The notes under the pieces were generated by a model. The model saw only the letters and a list, made by a program, of their open reading frames with translations. It did no database searches and had not been told where the DNA came from. Positions 1-10,921 of a stretch of 64,000 nucleotides of DNA are shown here, piece after piece (the first letter of the stretch is position 1; each line of letters opens with the position of its first letter). The DNA comes from Perca fluviatilis (taxonomy: Eukaryota > Chordata > Actinopteri > Perciformes > Percidae), in NCBI RefSeq assembly GCF_010015445.1, contig NC_053122.1, positions 39,192,294 to 39,256,293 of the forward strand. The letters run 5' to 3'. Both the position numbers and the translations under genes were made by a program.

Positions 1-151
1 TAGTTTTTTGACCACGAAACCACGAATACCGAAGTGAATAATATTGAAGCTTTTCGTTTACATTTACGCTGACACACGCATACACCGTGGGATAAGATAT
101 GTAAGTTGTATATAGAAGGATAGTAGATCCTATTTTTGTTGGAATTAAGTT

Positions 152-2143
152 TAAGTTTGTTTTAACGTGCGTCCGAAATCCCCCTCGCCTGGCTTGCACG
201 GTGGCTTAATAGTAGGTAAGACAAGTTGCCGAAATAGGAGCTTCAGTGCATTTTCTGTCCTGAACTCCAAAGAACATTAAAAGCAGCCTTGAGAAAAGAT
301 GGATTACTGCCTTAATTTCTCAGAAACATGATACGTGAGGAATTTGGAAGTGTGGTCACAAATCATAAATGACCCAAAAGAAGGAAGAGCAGGAGATGTG
401 CTGATTCACTCGGAGAGTATTAGAATGTTGGAGGACAACATTTGGCTGCTGAAGGGACTGAACCTGTAAGACTCTGGTTCCTTTCCCTATAAACAGCCAT
501 GACTTGATGTATGTATGCTCGAAATGAAAACTAAACTTTACAAATTAATCTCAGTTAAATACAGTGCCTTGCGAAAGTATTCGGCCCCCTTGAACTTTTT
601 GACCTTTTGCCACATTTCAGGCCTCAAACATAAAGATATAAAACTGTAATTTTTTGTGAAGAATCAACAACAAGTGGGACACAATCTTGAAGTGGAACGA
701 AATTTATTGGATATTTCAAACCTTTTAAACAAATAAAAACTGAAATATTGGGTGCAAAATTATTCAGCCCCTTAAGTTAATACTTTGTAGCGCCACCTTG
801 TGCGATTACAGCTGTAAGTCGCTTGGGGTATGTCTCTATCAGTTTTGCACATCGAGAGACTGACATTTTTGCCCATTCCTCCTTGCAAAACAGCTCGAGC
901 CCAGTGAGGTTGGATGGAGAGCGTTTGTGAACAGCAGTTTTCAGTTCTTTCCACAGATTCTCGATTGGATTCAGGTCTGGACTTTGACTTGGCCATTCTA
1001 ACACCTGGATATGTTTATTTGTGAACCATTCCATTGTAGATTTTGCTTTATGTTTTGGATCATTGTCTTGTTGGAAGACAAATCTCCGTCCCAGTCTCAG
1101 GTCTTTTGCAGACTCCATCAGGTTTTCTTCCAGAATGGTCCTGTAAGTTTGTTTTAACGTGCGTCCGAAATCCCCCTCGCCTGGCTTGCACGGTGGCTTA
1201 ATAGTAGGTAAGACAAGTTGCCGAAACAGGAGCTTCAGTGCATTTTCTGTCCTGAACTCCAAAGAACATTAAAAGCAGCCTTGAGAAAAGATGGATTACT
1301 GCCTTAATTTCTCAGAAACATGATACGTGAGGAATTTGGAAGTGTGGTCACAAATCATAAATGACCCAAAAGAAGGAAGAGCAGGAGATGTGCTGATTCA
1401 CTCGGAGAGTATTAGAATGTTGGAGGACAACATTTGGCTGCTGAAGGGACTGAACCTGTAAGACTCTGGTTCCTTTCCCTATAAACAGCCATGACTTGAT
1501 GTATGTATGCTCGAAATGAAAACTAAACTTTACAAATTAATCTCAGTTAAATACAGTGCCTTGCGAAAGTATTCGGCCCCCTTGAACTTTTTGACCTTTT
1601 GCCACATTTCAGGCCTCAAACATAAAGATATAAAACTGTAATTTTTTGTGAAGAATCAACAACAAGTGGGACACAATCATGAAGTGGAACGAAATTTATT
1701 GGATATTTCAAACCTTTTAAACAAATAAAAAACTGAAATATTGGGCGTGCAAAATTATTCAGCCCCCTTAAGTTAATACTTTGTAGCGCCACCTTTTGCT
1801 GCGATTACAGCTGTAAGTCGCTTGGGGTATGTCTCTATCAGTTTTGCACATCGAGAGACTGACATTTTTGCCCATTCCTCCTTGCAAAACAGCTCGAGCC
1901 CAGTGAGGTTGGATGGAGAGCGTTTGTGAACAGCAGTTTTCAGTTCTTTCCACAGATTCTCGATTGGATTCAGGTCTGGACTTTGACTTGGCCATTCTAA
2001 CACCTGGATATGTTTATTTGTGAACCATTCCATTGTAGATTTTGCTTTATGTTTTGGATCATTGTCTTGTTGGAAGACAAATCTCCGTCCCAGTCTCAGG
2101 TCTTTTGCAGACTCCATCAGGTTTTCTTCCAGAATGGTCCTGT
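152..2143. repeat. Tandem duplication of a ~1-kb unit (152-1143 and 1144-2143)
   Basis: Bases 152-1143 recur almost unchanged at 1144-2143. The unit holds about 410 bp of non-transposon flank plus the left end and the 3' coding end of a Tc1 element. The join at 1143/1144 is where the transposase sequence stops abruptly and the flank starts again, with only a 2-bp TA shared by both breakpoints. I see two substitutions and four short indels totalling 7 bp, all in the first copy relative to the second. The event is either a recent end-joining duplication or an assembly artefact. Confidence 0.9.
562..1143 (-). mobile_element. Truncated duplicate of the Tc1 element left end
   Basis: This is the first-copy version of the element starting at 1554. 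It has the left terminal repeat and the transposase C-terminal region, including the catalytic Glu context (NPIENLW on the minus strand), but it ends at the duplication junction. It has no right terminal repeat and cannot be an independent insertion. An open frame on the minus strand (777-1262) runs through the junction into duplicated flank and is therefore chimeric. Confidence 0.88.
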
Positions 2144-3184
2144 ATTTGGCTCCATCCATCTTCCCATCAATTTTAACCATCTTCCCTGTCCCTGCTGAAG
2201 AAAAGCAGGCCCAAACCATGATGCTGCCACCACCATGTTTGACAGTGGGGATGGTGTGTTCAGGGTGATGAGCTGTGTTGCTTTTACGCCAAACATAACC
2301 TTTTGCATTGTTGCCAAAAAGTTCGATTTTGGTTTCATCTGACCACAGCACCTTCTTCCACATGTTTGGTGTGTCTCCCAGGTGGCTTTTGGCAAACTTT
2401 AAACGAAATTTTTATGGATATCTTTAAGAAATGGCTTTCTTCTTGCCACTCTTCCATAAAGGCCAGATTTGTGCAGTATACGACTGATTGTTGTCCTATG
2501 GACAGAGTCTCCCACCTCAGCTGTAGATCTCCCGCAGTTCATCCAGAGTGATCATGGGCCTCTTGGCTGCATCTCTGATCAGTCTTCTCATTGTATGAGC
2601 TGAAAGTTTAGAGGGACGGCCGGGGTCTTCGTAGATTTGTAGTGGTCTGATACTCCTTCCATTTCAATATTATCGCTTGCACAGTGCTCCTTGGGATGTT
2701 TAAAGCTTGGGAAATCTTTTTGTATGCAAATCCAGCTTTAAACTTCTCCATAACAGTATCTCGGACCTGCCTGGTGTGTTCCTTGTTCTTCATGATGCTC
2801 TCTGCGCTTTACACGGACCTCTGAGACTATCACAGAGCAGGTGCATTTATACGGAGACTTGATTACACACAGCTGGATTCTATTTATCATCATTAGTCAT
2901 TTAGGTCAACATTGGATCATTCAGAGATCCTCACTGAACTTCTGGAGAGAGTTTGCTGCACTGAAAGTAAAGGGGCTGAATAATTTTGCACGCCCACTTT
3001 TTCAGTTTTTTATTTGTTAAAAAAGTTTGAAATAGCCAATGAATTTCGTTCCACTTCATAATTGGGACCCACTTGTTGTTGATTCTTCACAAAAAATTAC
3101 AGTTTTATATCTTTATGTTTGAGGCCTGAAATGTGGCAAAAGGTCGAAACGTTCAAGGGGGCCGAATACTTTCGCAAGGCACTG
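1554..3184 (-). mobile_element. Tc1/mariner (Tc1-like, DD34E) transposon, near full length
   Basis: The element is 1631 bp with inverted terminal repeats of about 215 bp (1554-1770 and 2970-3184) that start CAGTGCCTTGCGAAAGTATT. It is flanked by TA at 1552-1553 and 3185-3186, the duplication Tc1 elements make on insertion. The transposase lies on the minus strand between the repeats. Length and architecture are normal for fish Tc1 elements of this long-TIR type. The coding region is broken, so it is an inactive copy, although its ends look intact. Confidence 0.95.
1773..2793 (-). pseudogene. Tc1-type transposase, frameshifted
   Basis: The start codon at 2791-2793 opens an N-terminal helix-turn-helix region (KNKEHTRQVRD..., then a QALNIPRSTVQAI recognition-helix-like segment) that encodes the paired-like DNA-binding part. 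After about 60 codons the frame is lost near 2610. The catalytic part returns in another frame from about 2363 to the stop at 1773. It carries the first Asp in WSDET, the second in QQDNDPKH and the Glu in NPIENLW; the spacing from the Asp of QQD to the Glu is 34 residues, giving DD34E. In a working element this enzyme binds the terminal repeats and cuts and pastes the element at TA. The several frame changes between 2395 and 2610 make this copy non-functional. Confidence 0.92.
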
Positions 3185-3188
3185 TACA

Positions 3189-3530
3189 TAGCAGCATGGT
3201 GGCCCAATGGTTAGCACTGTGGCTGCACAGCAAGAAGGTCCCAGGTTCCAACCCTGGTCGTCCCAGGCCGTTCTGTGTGGAGTTTGCATGTTCTCCCCGT
3301 GTCTGCGTGGGTTTTCTCCAGGTGCTCTGGTTTCCCCCACCGCTAAAAACATGCTCCCCTCCCTCTCTGCCGAGCTGATGTGTGGTAAGCGTCTGGTGTT
3401 GTAAGGCAGCCGTGCATCACCCAGGTGGGTCCCACACATCGGTGGTGTTAGAGAGTAGTCCTCCCCCTGAAGCGCTTTGAGTGTCTATGATAAAGCGCTG
3501 TATAAATGTAATGAATTAATATTATTGTTA
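3189..3530 (+). repeat. tRNA-headed SINE-type repeat
   Basis: An A-box-like TGGCCCAATGG (3200-3210) and a B-box-like GGTTCCAACCC (3244-3254) sit at tRNA spacing and would form a split RNA polymerase III promoter. A body widespread in fish genomes follows (TGTGGAGTTTGCATGTTCTC), then a tail ending in a stretch like AAAGCGCTGTATAAATGTAA and a TTA-rich end. It abuts the Tc1 element to its left. The family name is not asserted. Open frames across it are accidental. Confidence 0.75.
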
Positions 3531-4269
3531 TATAACATAAAATAAAAGATAAGCCTTGCAGAATGTAATTTGTGGACCACAAACTGATTGTGTGGTATGG
3601 TACTTTCTCTATGTAATGTAGCTTATGGCATTAAAGTCTTATTTTTCTGTTGATCAGTGTTGAAGAAGTCACTGTAATTAAAAATGCAAACAGCAAATGT
3701 CCACCACCCCGACCTCCTTCTACAGTATGTGCTAAGCTTTTGGTATTGTTGACTTTACTAAGATGCTCATGTATGTGTTTATTAAGGGTGGACAATAAGA
3801 CTAACATTTTAAGCAGCTATGTTTTCTTTCCTTCTTTATTCCACAATGACCCCTCAAGGAGGTGAAAGGATTACAAAAGAGACATAAATAAAGTAAATGG
3901 ACTTATTGCCCAGTAATTTAAATTAAGGCAAATACAATATAATGAGATCTCTGGGTTCTTGTTAGCAAAGACCATATTGTTTAAAAACTAGTGTCCACGA
4001 ATAAACAAGACAGATTCTGTCTAAAAATCTATAATAAAATCTGCAGATGCAAAAGAAATGGCACATCCAGCATGTGCACTCCACATGCTGGATTTTCAGG
4101 TGCATTAACTTTTACAACGCCACAATTATTTATGTTCTGTTTTACTGATCGACTGTTTGGTCTTTATTGGTTTTATTGCATGCTATTCTTCCTCATTACA
4201 TTTGCTGTGGCAACAACCACACAGGGATCAACAAATAGTCATGTTATCTTCGTTTCAAACAGGCATATA
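3531..4269. other. No gene or delimited repeat seen
   Basis: AT-rich unique-looking DNA with short chance open frames. Nothing has splice, domain or repeat structure I can support. Confidence 0.5.
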
Positions 4270-5225
4270 CATATTATTACATTATTACATGTCATTTAGC
4301 TGACGCTTTTATCCAAAGCGACTTACAATTAAGTGCTTTCAACTGTGAAGGTTCAAACTCCAGACAACAAGTAGTAAGTGCAAATACATTAGCTTTAAAT
4401 AAGCTAAGCTACAAAGAGACATATGAAAGTTCAGGTTTTTTTTTTTTTATCCGAGGTGTAGTCGGAAGAGATGTGTTTTTAGCCTTTGGCGGAAGATGTG
4501 TAGGCTTTCAGCCATCCTGATATCGATGGGGAGCTCGTTCCACCATTTGGGAGCCAGGACAGTGAACAGTCTGGATTTCGTTGAGTGATTAGTTCTCCCT
4601 CGCTGTGAGGGGCCAGCAAGCAGTTTGGCTGATGCAGAGGGAAGTGGGCGGGTTAGGGTATATGGTTTGACCATGTCCTGTATGTAAGTACTAGTGTCTT
4701 GAAGCGGATGCGGGCAGCAACTGTTAACCAGTGAAGAGAGCGGAGGAGCGGTGTAGTGTGAGAGAACTTGGGGAGGTTGAAGACAAGTCGAGCTGCTGCG
4801 TTCTGAATGAGCTGCAGAGGTCGGATGGCACATGCAGGCAGGCCAATCAGGAGGGAGTTGCAGTAGTCTAGACGCGAGATGACTAGAGCCTGAACCAGAA
4901 CCTGAGCCTTCTGCGTTAGAAGGGGACGTATCCTTCTGATGTTATGCAGCATGTATCTACACGATCGGGTGGTTGCAGCGATGTTGGCAGTGAAGGAGAG
5001 TTGGTCGTCAAGTGTCACACCCAGGTTTTTAGCAGTCTGGGTGGGGACTACCACAGAGTTGTCAATTGTTATAGTCAGGTCTTGGGTAAGAGAGCCCTTC
5101 CCTGGAAGGAAAAGGAGCTCAGTCTTGTCTGGGTTGAGTTTCAGATGGTGTGTGGACATCCAAGAAGAGATGTCAGTCAGACAGGCAGATACGTGCTGCT
5201 ACTTGAGGTATCACAGGTATCAATG
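4270..5225 (-). mobile_element. CR1/L2-superfamily LINE, 5'-truncated 3' end
   Basis: The minus strand encodes the post-catalytic C-terminal region of a non-LTR reverse transcriptase. The recognisable stretches are LNPDKTELLF, KNLGVTLDDQLSF, VISRLDYCNSLL, LQLIQNAAARLV and APKWWNELP. The 3' end lies at the left, with a short ATTATTACATT-type tail near 4270 and a motif common to fish LINE 3' regions (GACGCTTTTATCCAAAGCGA). The catalytic YADD segment and everything upstream are missing, as expected for incomplete target-primed reverse transcription. Confidence 0.85.
4447..5159 (-). pseudogene. LINE reverse transcriptase C-terminal fragment
   Basis: One frame runs from 5159 to about 4690 and the last part (KLLAGPSQRGR... 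to FRLHLG) continues in another frame ending at 4447, so there is at least one frameshift near 4690. The fragment covers the thumb/C-terminal domain only. It has no catalytic residues and no endonuclease. Confidence 0.82.
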
Positions 5226-6180
5226 AGAAAATGAGAATGCATTTCTCCACCTGCCAAATAAACCCAACGCTCAAACCTGCAGGCCTTTTCAAAATATCCT
5301 CTCAGAGTTGAGCTGGAAAACACGTCCGGGAGAAAACATATCGCCTCCTCTGCGTTGTATTTTTAACCTGTCAGCTGTGATGAAGTATGCTAATATTCTT
5401 ATTTTACAGTGTATGATAAAACTATAATAAACACTGTATGGGGTGATGATGGATGTTTTGTTGCAGGTTGAGACTCTCTTGCTATTTCTCTATCTGGCAG
5501 CCTGTGATGGAGGGATTTTCTTTGCTTCTCTCACTCTCTCTCTCTCTCTCTTGCAACAGTTGTTCGATTGGCCATAATTGGCTCCTGTTTGCAGCTATTG
5601 ATCACCTCGATGCACCCTCCATTCCACCCTTTCTACTCCACCCTCCTAACTTCCCTCATTCTCCTTACTTCCCTCCTCCCCCCTTTTCCAACTTTTTCTC
5701 TCTCAGACCTCGCTGCTGCTGCCTCTTTGATAAGCTTGGTGAATGGCATGCCGTCATCGTCGCAGACTAACTCTTGAATCAATAGGCGAGTGCAGACGCT
5801 CAGCAGTCTATTTATCGCATAGATGGTGGAGAATAGCAATGTTAAGAGACGAAAACCAAGGGGGAGAGACGCTGAGAAAGAAAGAGAGAGGTGGAAGGGA
5901 TGGAGTGGGTGCCAAACATCAGAAATGCTGCTTACTTATTTTATTCTTATTTTAAGTACAATTATAAAGCATGGACTACAATAAGTTACATAATGTGAGA
6001 GAAAGGACAGAAATACAAGGCAGGGGAATTTGGTTGTTCAGAAAGTCAAACAATTGCATATTTAAAGTTTTACCAACAATGTGCCTTTTAGAAAAAAAGG
6101 ACTCATCCGGATTTTCTACCAAACATAAAAACCTGAGAAATGCAAGATATCAATAGAGATATGTGGGAAATTGTTTTTGT
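5226..6180. other. Unique-looking DNA with a pyrimidine-rich stretch
   Basis: 5515-5715 is strongly CT-rich on the + strand, with a short (CT)n run near 5530. The remainder is ordinary AT-rich sequence. The open frames over the CT-rich part are compositional. Confidence 0.5.
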
Positions 6181-6450
6181 TAAATGCCTGAACTGCACCT
6201 TTAAAAAATAGTTTTTGCTAGGCTTCATATTTTCATACATGGACACCCCTGTCCACATGCTTTGGTCTGTGGCTATTTTCAATGGTTTGCTGGGACCTTT
6301 TATTCCAATAAAGGGAAATGCTTCAGCATACAGTAATATTTTAGACAATTGAGTGCTTCCAACTTCCAAAAGAGTAGAGGCTGCTAATATATACAGTAGC
6401 AGTAGATGAATGCCCATGGTTGGGGTTGTCCACATACTTTTGACCCTTTA
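6181..6450 (-). mobile_element. Relic of a Tc1-like element
   Basis: Read on the minus strand, 6250-6360 resembles the middle of a fish Tc1-like transposase region (GGAAGCACTCAATTGTCTAA, then a stretch like TATGCTGAAGCATTTCCCTT). Inverted TGTCCACAT-type ends lie at about 6245-6260 and 6425-6440. Most of the element is deleted. The 110-codon frame here (6103-6435) is not a real gene. Confidence 0.5.
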
Positions 6451-6561
6451 GTGACTGTGTTGCTTTTGGTTGAATACTCATATTATAATTTCTTACTACC
6501 CATCTTAACTGTCAATTTAAATTGACAGTGAAAAGAAAAGTGTACAAACTTATGTACTCAC

Positions 6562-6626
6562 ATCGGTGACCCCGGCCTCCAGGATGCTGACCTTGGCCTC
6601 CTTCTCCAGAGCCTCTTTCTGGTGAA
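6562..6626 (-). CDS. Candidate host-gene coding exon, 65 nt, coiled-coil type
   Basis: On the minus strand a good pyrimidine tract and acceptor (TTCTTTTCATACTGTAG) precede 65 nt. A near-consensus donor, GTGAGTA, follows at 6561-6555. The exon codes for HQKEALEKEAKVSILEAGVTD after two bases of a split codon, so the acceptor phase is 1 and the donor phase 0. The peptide is highly charged with a heptad-like hydrophobic pattern, typical of a coiled coil. GC content at codon third positions is much higher than in the surrounding AT-rich DNA. I do not recognise the gene and found no second exon that joins to it. It could be an exon of a large coiled-coil protein gene whose introns fill much of the window. 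Confidence 0.6.
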
Positions 6627-6692
6627 CTACAGTATGAAAAGAACAGAGAGTTAAAAAAATCAACCATCCATGAACTGAAACATGTAAAAAAC

Positions 6693-6771
<79 letters not shown>
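6693..6771. repeat. (GATA)n microsatellite
   Basis: About 20 perfect tetranucleotide units, lying some 65 bp upstream (in minus-strand sense) of the candidate exon's acceptor. Confidence 0.98.
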
Positions 6772-6773
<2 letters not shown>

Positions 6774-6855
6774 GACCCCGGCCTGTGTGTGTAGAAACAA
6801 GCAGCCCCACATAAAGTCATTGGTTTACTGCCAAACAATAATCTACACAAACAGC

Positions 6856-7012
6856 CAGGGGCATCGGACTGGGAGGAAAAAGGGGACTGAGTACCCAGGG
6901 CCCTCATGTGAGGAGGGCCCAAAAAGATGCTAGAATGAATAGCTGTGGATGCGGGGAGGCACCCATAGAAAATGCCTTTCTACAGGGCCCAGAATTGTGT
7001 GCTACGCCCCTG
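6856..7012. mobile_element. 157-bp hAT-type MITE
   Basis: The element starts CAGGGGC and ends GCCCCTG. It is flanked by a perfect 8-bp duplication, CAAACAGC, at 6848-6855 and 7013-7020. Eight-base duplications and CAGGGG-type ends are hAT features. It has no coding capacity. Confidence 0.85.
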
Positions 7013-7020
7013 CAAACAGC

Positions 7021-8263
7021 ATTAACTTCCCAACACAGCAATCAACATTACAGTATTTTAAAGTGGATAAACATTCCAATTTGATTAATCCCTGGTGTCT
7101 ACAATAATGTGCAGTATGCATTCACGTGTGTGCAGATGCTGCTAGTAATTAATGGTACGAAATCCACCAAAGCAGCTTTTTAAACTCTGCGCTCGACTGA
7201 TTCAAAGAAAATCAATAACTTCCTTCTTCATCCTAACACACAGTTTATACATCAGATCCAGAACCGCATTGATCCAAAACACTTTTAACCAGTAAAAACT
7301 TTAAAGATGATTAAAAAGCATCCTGAGTCTACAAACGTAAAATGTTCTACTGTCATTTTTATATATTAGAGCTGTAAGATTGCATTATCATTAATGTGTT
7401 TTGTTAATGTCCTTCAAGGACTTTAAGAAAAGAAAGTCGATTTAGGTTTAGGTCAAGTACCACTGTGCCTACGACAGCCAAACAGAGCTGTAGACTCTTA
7501 TATCTTGTTGATTTATGACTTTATGTGTATAGAAGATTTTGCACTAGGGACCGCACTAACACCACCATGATGGTGTTTAGTTTTTTGCTGTTTACTACAC
7601 TTTAAAACAGTTTGTTTTGATTTTCAGATATGACACTCTTATCTCAAGCCATATCTCAAACTTGTGATGTGGTGAGCAGGTATAGTAGAATGTCAAAATC
7701 ATATGGTATGGTTGGTGATATGTCATATTGACTATTGAATGGGGTGTATACTTTTTTATGAAGATTGGGGAAAGTTCAATAAGGAAGATCTTTTCTCCCT
7801 TTACATATATCTGACTACAACTTTTCTTTAAACTAATGTCAGTGCCTCGCCTACACTGAAGTTTGGATTTTATCAAACAGGTGCTGAAGGTGGTGATGTC
7901 ATTGTGGTTATCATGTGAGCACTTCTCAGACAAAAACGTTTGCTGAATTAGACCAACAACACCTCCACAGGTCACGACAATAAATGCTGCCATTCCAGAA
8001 CCAAATGAGCTATTACTGTAGCATATCTTCACTTAATGAAATATGAGCTTCTAACCTGACCTGCCGCAAGGCAAATATTACAATACATTTCCACACAAAT
8101 AGAATTAAACTCTGAACAAAGTTCTTTTTTTCATCGCTTTAAAGGGAAACAAATGGAGGGCTACAATTAAAATTCACAGCAGAGCACATATTAAAGCCAC
8201 GAACAAAATGTTATGAAAAAAAAAGAAAGAATTCATAATTACATTCACTTTACTTTGCATCTA
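7021..8263. other. Unique-looking AT-rich DNA
   Basis: No gene, RNA or repeat is supported. The 145-codon minus-strand frame at 7595-8032 has no recognisable domain and has the composition of chance AT-rich sequence. Confidence 0.5.
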
Positions 8264-8650
8264 TTCAATTCAATTCAATTCAATTTTATTTATAGTATCA
8301 AATCATAACATAAGTTATCTCGAGACACTTTACAGATAGAGTAGGTCTAGACCACACTCTATAATTTACAAAGCCCCAACAATTCCAACAATTCCAGTAA
8401 TTCCCTCAAGAGCAAGCAGTGCGACAGTGGCGAGGAAAAACTCCCTCTTGGGAAGAAACCTCGGCCAGACCCAGGCTCTTGGTAGGCGGTGTCTGACGAG
8501 CCGGTTGGGGGTGTGATGAACAGTGGCGATAGTAGTCACATTAATAATGGAACAGTGACTGGATGTAGCGGGAAGCTACATCTGAATACACCGGTGTGGA
8601 GACAGAGAGCGAGTCTCTTTTGTTGACACACCAGGCAGATGAAGGATATG
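8264..8650 (-). repeat. Dispersed fish retro-repeat with (TTGAA)n tail
   Basis: A pentanucleotide run (TTCAA)n at 8264-8286 reads as a 3' tail on the minus strand. The body contains stretches common in teleost genomes (GGAAAAACTCCCTCTTGGGA, GAAACCTCGGCCAGACCCAG). The structure suggests a SINE or a LINE 3' end; the family is not assigned and the right border is approximate. Confidence 0.6.
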
Positions 8651-8902
8651 CAAATAGCGATCCTTGACCTCTGCCACAGTTCTCCAAATTCAGATTTCAG
8701 TCTTTCAATCTATCAGAGCATGATTTGATAGTGTTGCCATGTGTTGCCACCACAGACTTTGACCTTAAACACTATTCCCCAAATAAGTAGCTCTTTACAG
8801 TATAACCATCTAATTCACCTCTAGGCAAAGAAACACTATGTTAGCAACTACATCTCTCTAATACCTAAACACATAACGGGTCATTTTTCCATGCATTTGT
8901 GC

Positions 8903-10092
8903 CTAATAGACTGATGTGACCAAAAGTCTTTGAATTTGGGCAGTATTGAGGGAGATCACAGTGACCGGCTGGCGCATCCCGAGCTAAAATGTTACCTATT
9001 GGGGCAATTGGCACCCTTGGACTTGTTGTCCACCCTTAGACTTGTTGTCCACCCTCAGACTTGTTGTCCACCCTCGGACTTGTTGTCCAACCAGGACAGT
9101 AGAATGCCAGTCGGGAAAAAGGCGTTCTGGGAGTCTGTTGTTTCGGAGTAGGCTACAGAAATTAGCCAATAAACTCCTGTTATCTAAAAGATTTTCAGTG
9201 CCATGGCTCAATGGCCTATTTAAAATGATTTCGCCAATGTGGATGAGGTCATTATAGTTCAATGACCGCCCGTCTTCATTTGAGCCAGAGTAGGCTATAG
9301 GCTACGGATGAAGAGTGGACGAGGTGAGAGAGCGAGGCAGCGGGCGGAGGAGGGGGAAGCAGTGGCTGGAGGGCTGCGAGGCTCGGCATATTGGTGGAGC
9401 TTGTGTGTGTGCTGTGTCCCTATATGCCAAAAGAATATGTTTTCAGAAGTGGGACCTGTTGCTGCCAGATATCTGTGGTCAGGATGTATCCAGTGATAGG
9501 ATTCCCCCCCTCTAATCAGCAGGGCTGTGATAGAGACATGAGCAAATACCAACCATTATCTTCATTGAAAATCTTTTAGATAACGCAAAACCATGGATCT
9601 ATTAAATCCTATTGACCGCACAAAACACCGTGCAGTCTCTTAGTCTCTCTCTCTCGTGCTCTCTCACCTCGTCCGCTCTTCATCCGTTGCCTGTAGTCTA
9701 CTCTGGCTCAAATGAATACAGGTGGTCATAACTATAACAACCTCCTCCACCTTGTCGAAATCATTTAAATAGGCTATTAGAGAACAGGAGCCTATCATTT
9801 CTGTAGCTTAGTAGGAAACAACATACTCCCGAACACCTTTTCCCCGACTCGCGTTCCACTCTCCACACCGCTGTCTTCAGACAACAAGTCACCTCGTGAG
9901 ATCAATAATGTTGTCAGACACTTTTAATAACAATCTGAGCCTGTGGCAAAAACGATAAATTTTAATGGACAAAAATTGAGGGTGCCAATTGCCCCATTAG
10001 GTGACATAGGAGCTCTGTACGTGTTGGCCCATCTCTACGTTCTCATTCAATACTGGACCAAATTCAAAGATTTGGTCACATCAGTCTATTAG
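8903..10092. mobile_element. Foldback element with ~480-bp inverted arms
   Basis: The ends are CTAATAGACTGATGTGACCA at left and its reverse complement at 10073-10092. Similarity between the arms continues far inward: 8987-9016 pairs with 9975-10005, and 9120-9345 pairs with about 9655-9860, for example GAGCCAGAGTAG against CTACTCTGGCTC. The central spacer is about 9350-9600. A transcript or single strand would fold into a very long hairpin. I found no clear target-site duplication and no coding sequence, so the superfamily is unassigned. Confidence 0.8.
9012..9087. repeat. 19-bp tandem repeat, 4 copies
   Basis: Four units of the form CACCCTTRGACTTGTTGTC lie in the left arm of the foldback element. 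The corresponding position in the right arm (around 9885-9895, ACAACAAGTC) is not amplified. Confidence 0.9.
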
Positions 10093-10683
10093 ACACTAAT
10101 GCCTAGGGAAATAGGGTCCAGGTTTAAAAAAACTGAAATTAGTGTGTGCATCTTTTGGTTACTGCATTGTATCTGTAAGCATGTTATATGATGGCAGGTA
10201 TTCATAAAGTATGGAAATTAGACTCATACTGTAGTAAAACCAATGTGAACTGTTGCAAATGGAGAAGCAGCACAGTAGTCGGCGTCCAAGCCCCAGACAG
10301 AGACGTATGAACACCTTGTCGGCGATAGCCAAGACAGACATGTCTTAATAGTGCTGTGAGCAGGTAGCAACTGCAGGCTTGGCTCCCTTCAGCAAGAAAT
10401 AGAAGCTGAAGTGGCTGAATTGGTTTGTCAGCATTGCCTCTTCTTTTGTTCACTGAGCAGCATCTGAACAGACTTGTGGTTCAGTGTTACACATGTCTGA
10501 AGGAGACGTCGGTTGCTTCTTGTTTGGGTTCTCCCACCTCTTCAGCAAACTGCTGTCTCAGGAGTTTTCCATCACTTGTCAAAGGTAAAACAGTTGTTGT
10601 GACATCACTAAACGGGGTGTGGTCAGAAGTGCAACATGCTTGAATGGTTCTAGCCATAGAGAGCAGTGCAGTAGCTCTATGTA
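10093..10683. other. Unique-looking DNA
   Basis: No supported gene or repeat. Short open frames only. Confidence 0.5.
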
Positions 10684-10921
10684 CCGTATTGGTCCAAATA
10701 TAAGATGTTTTTTTTTTAAATACGTCTGAAAAAGTGGGGTTGTCTTACATTTGGCGTCTAGACATTTTTATGTTAATACACCCACAGCAACAGATGTCGC
10801 CAACAACACGAAACGAGTAAAACATGTGTTGCCCTCCTAACTGAAGCCAGTCACTGTCCCTCACAGCTAGCTAGTGCCAGGGCCTGAAACATGGAGAGAC
10901 ACAGTGATCATCTCAAATAAA

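Noticed and set aside
6103..6435. 110-codon minus-strand frame as a membrane or secreted protein
   Set aside because: The leucine-rich start is chance; the DNA matches a Tc1-like relic.
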